5,914 nt of DNA from Candidatus Firestoneibacteriota bacterium. Its GTDB lineage: Bacteria; Oederibacteriota; JAAXVQ01. The notes under the pieces are model-generated. The model was not told the DNA's origin and ran no database searches. It saw only the letters and a list, made by a program, of their open reading frames with translations. The DNA lies in contig JAAXVQ010000147.1 of assembly GCA_013335425.1 (NCBI GenBank), positions 1 through 5,914 of the forward strand, in the 5' to 3' direction. The position numbers and the translations under genes are program-made. Below are positions 1-5,222 of the stretch, in pieces (positions within the stretch are counted from its first letter, which is position 1; each line of letters begins with the position of its first letter).

Positions 1-7
1 GGGACGC

Positions 8-56
8 GGGTCGCGGTCGCCCGCGGGGTCGCGGTCGGGGACGCGGGTCGCGGTCG
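8..56. repeat. Degenerate 18-19 bp GC-rich tandem repeat
   Basis: The 12-mer GGGTCGCGGTCG occurs three times, at 8-19, 26-37 and 45-56, giving a period of 18 then 19 bases. The first and third copies sit in an identical 20-bp block (1-20 and 38-57). The change of period from 18 to 19 would break a reading frame, which argues against a simple protein repeat. The array may continue beyond the left edge. Confidence 0.75.
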
Positions 57-139
57 CGATCGAGTTCGTCGGTTTCATGCGCCTGTGTCGCGCACCGCGC
101 GGTGGGGAGCTGACCAGAACAGGCCCGGTCCGACCCCCG

Positions 140-170
140 ACGCCCCCCTCTCACAGAAGGGGGCGTTTTT
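140..170 (+). terminator. Rho-independent terminator-like hairpin (rightward)
   Basis: ACGCCCCC at 140-147 pairs perfectly with GGGGGCGT at 159-166 (8 bp, 7 of them G-C) around an 11-base loop, and T residues run on to 170. The T-tract is on the plus strand, so this is a canonical terminator for transcription entering from the left. For leftward pckG transcripts the same stem begins about 17 bases after the stop codon but has an A-run before it and no U-run after it. It could still pause or stabilise the pckG 3' end as a U-less hairpin. The stem lies at the edge of the GC-rich segment and probably belongs to it rather than to pckG. Confidence 0.6.
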
Positions 171-183
171 AGAGCGCTTAAAA

Positions 184-1965
184 TCAGGCTTTTTTGAAAC
201 GCGCCCGCTGGCTGTTCAACTCATGCTTGAGTTCGGCAGGCAAGCTCTTGCCGAAGGTGGCAAAAAATTCCTCATGGGCATTCATTTCTTTTTCCCAAAC
301 GTCCTTGTCAATGGCCAGCAATTTTTCCAGATTCCCGTTGGGCAACTTTAAACCCGTCAGATCCAAGCTGCGGTTGGTCGGAATATAGCCGATCGGGGTC
401 TTGTGCGCTTCGGCGGTGTTTTCACAGCGGTCTGCGATCCACTCCAAAACGCGCAGGTTTTCACCATAGCCCGGCCAAAGAAATTTGCCGTCATTGTCGG
501 TTCTAAACCAATTGACGTTGAAGATTTTTGGGGGTTTGTCCATGGTACGTCCCATTTTCAACCAATGCCGGAAATAGTCGCCCATGTTGTAGCCGCAAAA
601 CGGCAACATGGCCATGGGGTCACGACGCACTTCCCCTTCGGCGCCGTACTGGGCGGCAGTGCGTTCCGAAGCCATGGTGGCTCCCACGTAAACGCCATGC
701 TGCCAGTTGAAGGATTCATACACCAAGGGGGCTACGTGCGCCCGCCGGCCGCCGAAAATAATGGCAGAAATCGGCACGCCGTGATGGTGTTGCAATCGAA
801 AGGAAGCCGTCGGACATTGGCCGATCGGAGCCGTAAAGCGGCTGTTGGGATGCGCGCCCTTGATGATCTCGCCGTTTTCGTCCGTCAATCCCGGTTTCCA
901 GGGACGACCCCGCCAATCCGTGCCCCGCGAGGGAATGGGGCCGTCGCCGCCTTCCCACCAAACCGTTTTATCTGGTTTGAGCAGCACGTTGGTGAAAATG
1001 GTATTGGTGCGGCTGGTGATCACGGCATTGGGGTTGGTTTTGGAATTGGTGCCCGGCGCCACGCCGAAAAATCCGGTTTCGGGGTTGATGGCCCACAGAC
1101 CGCCGTCCGTGTCGATGCGCATCCAGGCAATGTCGTCTCCGACCGTCCAGATTTTATAGCCTTTTTTGGCCAAACCCTTGGGAGGAACCAACATGGCCAG
1201 GTTGGTCTTGCCGCAAGCGCTGGGAAAGGCGGCCGCCAAATAGACGATATGCCCATTGGGCTTTTCCACGCCCATGATGAGCATGTGCTCGGCCATCCAG
1301 CCTTCCTGGGAGCCCAAGTAGCTGGCAATACGCAGGGAGAGGCATTTTTTGCCCAACAACACGTTGCCGCCGTAGCCCGAGCCGACGCTCCAAATGGTGT
1401 TGTCCTCGGGAAAGTGCAGGATCAGACGGCGGTTGATGTCCAAATCGGCCTTGCTGTGCAGGCACTTGGTGAAGGAACCTTCGTCCCCGAGCTTTTTCAA
1501 TACCGGAGTGCCGATGGTGGTCATGATGCGCATGTTTAAGACCACGTAAATGCTGTCCGTGAGCTCCACGCCGATTTTGGAGAAAGGCGATCCCACCGGG
1601 CCCATGGAAAACGGGATCACGTACATGGTCCGGCCCTTCATGGCGTTTTTGAAAATAGTTCGGGCCTTGGCATAGGCGGTTTTGGGCGGCATCCAGTTAT
1701 TGGTGGGGCCCGCGTCAGCCTTGCGGCTGGTGCAGATATACGTCAGATGCTCGGTACGGGCCACATCATTGGGCGCCGTGCGGTGGTAGACGCACCCGGG
1801 CATTTTTTTTTGGTTCAATTGGAGCAGCTCGCCGGTGGCGAAAGCTTCTTTTTCCAAACGGATTTTTTCTTCTTCCGAACCGTCAACCCAGACCACCCGG
1901 TCAGGGCCGCACATTTCAGCCATTTTTTTAACCCATTCATTCAGGCGCACGTGTGTGAATCTCAT
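184..1965 (-). CDS. pckG: Phosphoenolpyruvate carboxykinase (GTP)
   Basis: Cytoplasmic enzyme converting oxaloacetate and GTP to phosphoenolpyruvate, GDP and CO2, the entry step of gluconeogenesis; it may also run anaplerotically. The protein is 593 residues, close to the roughly 600 of the family, and looks complete. Visible landmarks: Arg70 in the substrate-binding VARTE segment; YGGN at 198-201 with Lys206 (metal/substrate site); His227 in AEHM (metal ligand); the P-loop FPSACGKTNLAML at 247-259 with the hyper-reactive-type Cys251; VGDDIAW at 275-281 with the metal-binding Asp pair; NSRF at 374-377; FGGRR at 404-408; the omega-loop lid around 433-446; and WF...FLWPGYGEN at 486-503 for guanine binding. 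These assign the GTP class rather than the ATP class. Residue roles are transferred from the characterised vertebrate enzymes. The ATG at 1965 precedes the conserved N-terminal WV...DGSEEE segment by a normal distance. One oddity is Tyr500, where the vertebrate guanine pocket has Phe. An A9 run encodes Lys53-Lys54. The gene has its own promoter candidate just upstream. Confidence 0.97.
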   Translation of the reverse strand: MRFTHVRLNEWVKKMAEMCGPDRVVWVDGSEEEKIRLEKEAFATGELLQLNQKKMPGCVYHRTAPNDVARTEHLTYICTSRKADAGPTNNWMPPKTAYAKARTIFKNAMKGRTMYVIPFSMGPVGSPFSKIGVELTDSIYVVLNMRIMTTIGTPVLKKLGDEGSFTKCLHSKADLDINRRLILHFPEDNTIWSVGSGYGGNVLLGKKCLSLRIASYLGSQEGWMAEHMLIMGVEKPNGHIVYLAAAFPSACGKTNLAMLVPPKGLAKKGYKIWTVGDDIAWMRIDTDGGLWAINPETGFFGVAPGTNSKTNPNAVITSRTNTIFTNVLLKPDKTVWWEGGDGPIPSRGTDWRGRPWKPGLTDENGEIIKGAHPNSRFTAPIGQCPTASFRLQHHHGVPISAIIFGGRRAHVAPLVYESFNWQHGVYVGATMASERTAAQYGAEGEVRRDPMAMLPFCGYNMGDYFRHWLKMGRTMDKPPKIFNVNWFRTDNDGKFLWPGYGENLRVLEWIADRCENTAEAHKTPIGYIPTNRSLDLTGLKLPNGNLEKLLAIDKDVWEKEMNAHEEFFATFGKSLPAELKHELNSQRARFKKA

Positions 1966-1977
1966 GTCCCAGCCCCG

Positions 1978-1982
1978 CCTCC
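1978..1982 (-). promoter_or_regulatory. Shine-Dalgarno candidate of pckG
   Basis: GGAGG on the minus strand lies 12 bases before the pckG ATG, longer than the usual 5-9. A G-rich run (GGGG) sits closer, at about 7-8 bases. No other in-frame start near the conserved N-terminus has a better site, so the ATG at 1965 is kept. Confidence 0.55.
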
Positions 1983-2015
1983 GATTTTAAAAGGAATAAA
2001 ATTAAGAATTTTGAA

Positions 2016-2044
2016 TTTATAACATGTCTGTTTCTCAAATGCAA
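2016..2044 (-). promoter_or_regulatory. Sigma70-type promoter candidate for pckG (extended -10)
   Basis: On the minus strand, TATAAA (2021-2016) is preceded by TG at 2024-2023 with one base between, an extended -10. A weak -35, TTGCAT (2044-2039), sits exactly 17 bases upstream. Transcription would start near 2009, giving a leader of about 44 bases that is very AT-rich at its 5' end and G-rich near the ribosome site. The promoter lies wholly within the 115-bp gap after the upstream gene. No clear terminator for that upstream gene was found in the gap, so read-through remains possible. Confidence 0.5.
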
Positions 2045-2080
2045 TGCTTTTTAAAGACAGGGCAAAACGGCGTTGGAAGA

Positions 2081-4912
2081 TCAGAAAGACTGTCCGAATC
2101 CCCAGGTGTAATAGGGTTCGGCCGACGTGTTGGTGATCTTGGAAATATCGAAACGCAGCGTGAGCAATTGTTTCCCCAGCAAAAACGTATGCACCCTGAA
2201 GCCCAAACCCACGGAATTGCGCAATTGTCGTGAACTGGCATGCAGCATATCGTGGGTGATGATGCCTGTATCGGAGAAAAGGATCATCTGAATGTCTTTC
2301 CATAGAAGAAAATCAAGCGGCCAGAGCGTGTAGTTGACGTTGCGGGCCAGGGGAAAACGCAATTCGGCATTGAGGACCGCAACTTGGGAACCGAGAAGTT
2401 GGCCGTAGCTGTAGCCGCGAATCGTGCCGGTTTCCGGCAAAATGCCGATGCCGGCGAACATCAACTCCGGAGCTTCGGGTCCCAGGCTGAAGGCCGTCAA
2501 CAGTCGCATGCCTCCGATCAGGTAGGGGTTGATGAAATCCAGACTTTTATAAGCCTGGGAATTGAGCTGCAGCAGCGAATAGGAGATGTCGCTGTTGAAC
2601 AAGCGGTCGGCCACCACGGCCGAGAGCTTGTTTCGGAAACCGTTTGAGGGTTCATAATTAAACCAATCCGTGCTGTCATGAATCAAAGAAAGCCTGAATT
2701 GGGTGACGCGTTGATTTAAGACGTTATCGGCATGTTCGCGCTGCAGGTTTTGCACGCCGGTTTCAAATTCCATGCGGTCATAAAGGGAAAACGGCTTGCT
2801 TAACTGCAGGGCGCCCAGGACTTGCTGATCGTTGAACGTGTCGGTGATCGTACCGGTCTCCAGATTGATCAAACGGTAGTAATTGCGCTGATATTGGGCC
2901 GTGAAAAGCAGATCCACGGGAAACATGAAATTACCATAAGTGAGGGCGCTGAGGGTCTGATACCCAGGAACCCAATTGCTGGTGCCGGTGATTAAATGGT
3001 TTCCCAGATAATCGCTGGCCGTGAGGTACCCGCCCCCCACGAACCCTTGGGAACTGTCGTATCCGGCCAGCAAAAAAAGCAAGTCCGGGGAAAAGCGGAA
3101 TTCGTAGGGGCGGGACGCAGCCGAGACCGCCTCGGTTTGAGTTTCGGCTCCGGCGGCAATCGAGGCCGTGACGGTGGTGCCTGCTTCCGGGGTAAAGGTT
3201 TTGGCCTTGGCCGGATCCGGAGTCAGTAGGAAGATTTCCCGGCTGCCGGCTTCAAAAACGCTATAAGCGATTTTTTTTCCGTCCGGCGACTGGGCGGGTT
3301 GAAACGCGCCGCTGCGCAGGTTGGTAAGCACTTGCAGGTTCTGGGAAACCCAATCCATTTGATAAAGGTTGTAAATGCCTCCCGCATCGCCGGCATAATA
3401 CAATTTGCCGCCGTCCGGTGAGAAGGCCGGACTGATATGGTTGACCGGATCGCGGCTCAACAGCCGGGGTTCCCCGCCTCCCTCTTCCGCGGCGATTTGA
3501 GCCAATTGCCAATAATCGCCGCGCTCGGAAATATACACCAGAGACTTGCCGTCCGGGGCCCAAACCGGAGCGCTGTCCGCCCAACGGTCACGGGTCAGGT
3601 AAGCCAATTTTTTTGCATTGAGATCCCAAACGGCAATATCCGCAACACCGGCATTGACGGCGGTGAGGGCAATTTTTTTTCCGTCCGGAGACCAGGCCGG
3701 TGAATAGAAAGTATCGCACGGCAACGTATCGGCGAGCAGAGTTCCGTCCTGAATACTCAAACGATAGAGGGCGGTTCTGCCTTCGTTGCGCGCCACAAAG
3801 GCCAGTTGGCGCCCATCCGGAGACCAAGTCAACGGATGTCCCGCTAAGGCGAAATTTTCGAATTTACCCGGGGTGACCGCATAAGGCGCTTCCCCGCTGC
3901 GCGGCTTGAGATAAATGCGCGTGGTTTGGTCATAATCGGCCGTATAGGCCAAAAAACGGCCGTCTGGGGACCACACCGGGCCTTCAGCCGTCCGGGGGCG
4001 GCCGGTGGGCACTTCCCAGATTACGGTGCCGTAATCTCCCGGCCCTTGGCGCTGGTGGGTTTGGAGGAAATATTTTTGACGGGCCCAAGTGAGGAAGTTT
4101 TGGTTGAATTCCGCCAACCCCACGCCCAGGGTATCGCGTAAGATTTGGGAAAGGGTGATTTGGGTTTTATACTTGTTTAAAATGGCCCCGATCTTATCCT
4201 CGCCGTATTGCTCGGAGATATAAATAAAAGCCAGGTGCGATTCCTTATAGGCGAGATAGACATCTTCGAGATGCTCGAAGCCGTCCATTAGCGTTAAGGG
4301 GACCAATCGGTCGTGCAGAACCGCATCGCGCATCACCATGTCGGAAAGCGAGTCCCAATTATGGGTGGCGTATTCGGCCATGCCCTCGATCAGCCATTCG
4401 GGCATGAGGTACCCCTTGAAAACCCGGAAGGAACGCACCCCTTCCCCGTAAAGAATATCGTACTGCAGTGCATGGGTGAATTCGTGCCGGATCACCTGCC
4501 CGAGTTCGCGGGGTGAAGAGGGTGCCGGGAGGGCAATGCGGTTTTTAAACGCTTCGGTAAAACCCGCTGTTCCCGCGCCGATAACCGAGGGCGAAATGTT
4601 GGTTTCGCGGAACTCAACCTGGTTGCGGTATACAAAAAGGGGCGTTTTGTCCGAGGGTTTATAGCGCAAAAGCTGAGTGTCGTGCTCCCAAGCCTCCTCG
4701 GCCAGGCGGCAAACTTCCCGGGCCAGGGATTCTTCTTGGGGATAATAGAAAATTTCGAAATGTTCGGTCTCGAAAATTTGCCAGCGAAAGTCGTGGGTAC
4801 GCTGCTTATTGGTCCCAAAGGCTTGGGCCCCGGGTGCGGTGCTCAGGGCCAAGAACAGGCCCAGCAAGCAGGCCGGCAGTTTTAAACTCCCCGTTAAAAA
4901 ATATTCAAGCAC
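2081..4912 (-). CDS. Exported metallopeptidase / PD40 propeller / Omp85-type barrel fusion protein
   Basis: A 943-residue cell-envelope protein with four parts. Residues 1-31 are a signal peptide with hydrophobic core LPACLLGLFLAL and likely cleavage after AQA. Residues about 40-285 form a peptidase-MA-like (gluzincin) domain with HEFTH at 143-147 and a downstream EWLIEGMAEY at 172-181; Glu176 is the likely third zinc ligand. Residues about 304-560 carry six PD40/TolB-like repeats with (S/A)PDG cores at 314, 363, 407, 451, 497 and 541. After an Ala/Thr-rich linker (571-600), residues about 602-943 look like an outer-membrane barrel of the surface-antigen/Omp85 type: GGGY...SDYLGNH near 626-639, IRGY at 831-834, NAELRFPL at 848-855, FSDTG at 879-883, GLGFR at 902-906 and a terminal Phe. 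No POTRA domain is recognisable. Zinc binding, proteolysis and barrel insertion are family inferences; the substrate is unknown. The GTG start is supported by GAGGAG 8 bases upstream and by the signal peptide directly after it. The barrel class could instead be a related non-Omp85 surface antigen. Confidence 0.9.
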   Translation of the reverse strand: MLEYFLTGSLKLPACLLGLFLALSTAPGAQAFGTNKQRTHDFRWQIFETEHFEIFYYPQEESLAREVCRLAEEAWEHDTQLLRYKPSDKTPLFVYRNQVEFRETNISPSVIGAGTAGFTEAFKNRIALPAPSSPRELGQVIRHEFTHALQYDILYGEGVRSFRVFKGYLMPEWLIEGMAEYATHNWDSLSDMVMRDAVLHDRLVPLTLMDGFEHLEDVYLAYKESHLAFIYISEQYGEDKIGAILNKYKTQITLSQILRDTLGVGLAEFNQNFLTWARQKYFLQTHQRQGPGDYGTVIWEVPTGRPRTAEGPVWSPDGRFLAYTADYDQTTRIYLKPRSGEAPYAVTPGKFENFALAGHPLTWSPDGRQLAFVARNEGRTALYRLSIQDGTLLADTLPCDTFYSPAWSPDGKKIALTAVNAGVADIAVWDLNAKKLAYLTRDRWADSAPVWAPDGKSLVYISERGDYWQLAQIAAEEGGGEPRLLSRDPVNHISPAFSPDGGKLYYAGDAGGIYNLYQMDWVSQNLQVLTNLRSGAFQPAQSPDGKKIAYSVFEAGSREIFLLTPDPAKAKTFTPEAGTTVTASIAAGAETQTEAVSAASRPYEFRFSPDLLFLLAGYDSSQGFVGGGYLTASDYLGNHLITGTSNWVPGYQTLSALTYGNFMFPVDLLFTAQYQRNYYRLINLETGTITDTFNDQQVLGALQLSKPFSLYDRMEFETGVQNLQREHADNVLNQRVTQFRLSLIHDSTDWFNYEPSNGFRNKLSAVVADRLFNSDISYSLLQLNSQAYKSLDFINPYLIGGMRLLTAFSLGPEAPELMFAGIGILPETGTIRGYSYGQLLGSQVAVLNAELRFPLARNVNYTLWPLDFLLWKDIQMILFSDTGIITHDMLHASSRQLRNSVGLGFRVHTFLLGKQLLTLRFDISKITNTSAEPYYTWGFGQSF
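3233..4003 (-). repeat. Six PD40 (TolB-like) beta-propeller repeats, coding
   Basis: Repeat cores of the WSPDG type are encoded at 3959-3973, 3812-3826, 3680-3694, 3548-3562, 3410-3424 and 3278-3292, a spacing of 44-49 codons. The DNA also shows the repeat: CCGTCCGG recurs on the plus strand in four of the six cores. The third and sixth cores are each followed by an A8 run encoding Lys-Lys. Six blades match the usual number in TolB-type propellers, so the propeller is probably complete. Such propellers generally bind proteins or peptides; the partner here is unknown. Confidence 0.88.
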
Positions 4913-4920
4913 TAGAACCG

Positions 4921-4926
4921 CTCCTC
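4921..4926 (-). promoter_or_regulatory. Ribosome binding site deciding the GTG start
   Basis: GAGGAG on the minus strand ends 8 bases before GTG at 4912-4910. It selects this GTG as the start of the peptidase/barrel gene, with no competing ATG between it and the signal peptide. Confidence 0.8.
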
Positions 4927-4939
4927 GGGTGTTTTATCC

Positions 4940-4968
4940 ATGATACGCAGGATTGGGTTAAAAAGCAA
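4940..4968 (-). promoter_or_regulatory. Sigma70-type promoter candidate for the peptidase/barrel gene
   Basis: On the minus strand, TTGCTT (4968-4963) and TATCAT (4945-4940) are separated by exactly 17 bases. The -10 matches the consensus at five of six positions; the -35 is weak. The predicted leader is only about 20 bases and contains the GAGGAG site. The pair lies between the inverted-repeat element (outer end near 4986) and the gene, so the element is about 18 bases upstream of the -35. Confidence 0.4.
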
Positions 4969-4990
4969 GCATAGGGGGGTGGTGGATTCC

Positions 4991-5026
4991 GAAGAATATT
5001 GTTTTTTCCGAAAAACGGGGAAAAAC
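4991..5026 (+). repeat. Left arm of inverted repeat, self-complementary
   Basis: This arm can pair with 5165-5200. Its inner 26 bases (5001-5026) also fold on themselves: GTTTTTTCCG, a five-A loop, then CGGGGAAAAAC, about 10 pairs with one bulged G and one G-T wobble. Confidence 0.75.
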
Positions 5027-5164
5027 GGCCTTGGCGTCATGGGTACCTCGCGCTGCGCTCGATAAAACCCTGCGTAAGCGTGGCGGTTTGTCTTCGACGA
5101 TAAAGGTAACCCGTGGTCTGCGAACCATCGGCGGTAAGCATCCAAAATCGTATTTAGTCGGCAT

Positions 5165-5200
5165 GTTTTTCCCCGTTTTTCGGGAAAAACAATATTCTCC
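5165..5200 (-). repeat. Right arm of inverted repeat, self-complementary
   Basis: This is the reverse complement of the left arm except for two bases. One of them restores a Watson-Crick pair (C for T) in the internal hairpin, so this arm folds better: on the minus strand GTTTTTCCCG, an AAAAA loop, then CGGGGAAAAAC with one bulged G. Its hairpin begins about 35 bases after the stop codon of the upstream gene and could stabilise or end that transcript, although the run after the stem is not U-rich. Confidence 0.75.
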
Positions 5201-5222
5201 TGAATTTTGTGGAGTAGAGTAT

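Larger units (their letters stand above)
1..170. other. GC-rich left end, no gene identified
   Basis: By hand count about 125 of 170 bases are G or C (about 74%), against roughly half in the bases just after 170. All three forward frames are open for a long stretch, as expected for such composition, so openness is not evidence of coding. A minus-strand ATG at 78-76 opens a frame to the window edge (begins MKPTNSIATATRV), with no convincing ribosome binding site. A forward frame reading GRG/SRS-type low-complexity residues stops at 110-112, upstream of the hairpin at 140-166. Either could be the edge of a real gene from a high-GC genome, but neither can be supported from what is visible. The abrupt end of this composition next to pckG suggests a genomic junction or an assembly chimera. 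Confidence 0.5.
4986..5205. mobile_element. MITE-like non-coding element with long terminal inverted repeats
   Basis: Bases 4991-5026 and 5165-5200 are inverted copies matching at 34 of 36 positions. Counting a matching ATTC/GAAT just outside, the arms reach 41 bases with 38 matches (4986-5026 and 5165-5205). They enclose 138 bases with no convincing gene; the minus-strand frame running through them (5164-4958) resembles no known protein and has ordinary shadow features. The size (about 210-220 bp), long terminal inverted repeats and intergenic position fit a miniature inverted-repeat transposable element. No clear target-site duplication was found at the ends, so mobility is inferred. Alternatives are a structured RNA, a bidirectional transcription barrier or a REP-like regulatory repeat. 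Confidence 0.6.

Noticed and set aside
1..78. Minus-strand gene start at the ATG 78-76, open to the window edge
   Set aside because: Only 26 codons are visible, within a GC-rich repeat where every frame is open. There is no convincing ribosome binding site or recognisable protein sequence.
403..1539. 378-residue plus-strand open frame antisense to pckG
   Set aside because: It lies wholly within pckG, whose protein has all the family motifs. The antisense product is low in recognisable features (His/Gly/Arg rich) and is explained by pckG codon bias.
2045..2083. Intrinsic terminator after the barrel gene
   Set aside because: The bases after the stop form no GC-rich stem followed by a U-run; only scattered short complementarities were seen.
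4912..4941. Nine-codon leader (MDKTPEERF) ending in TAG that overlaps the GTG start
   Set aside because: Its ATG falls within the predicted -10 box and has no ribosome site; the GAGGAG inside it better serves the downstream GTG.
4986..5205. Integron attC site or CRISPR unit in the intergenic inverted repeat
   Set aside because: No paired RYYYAAC/GTTRRRY core sites in the right layout, no integrase or cassette nearby, and only two inverted (not direct, spaced) copies.
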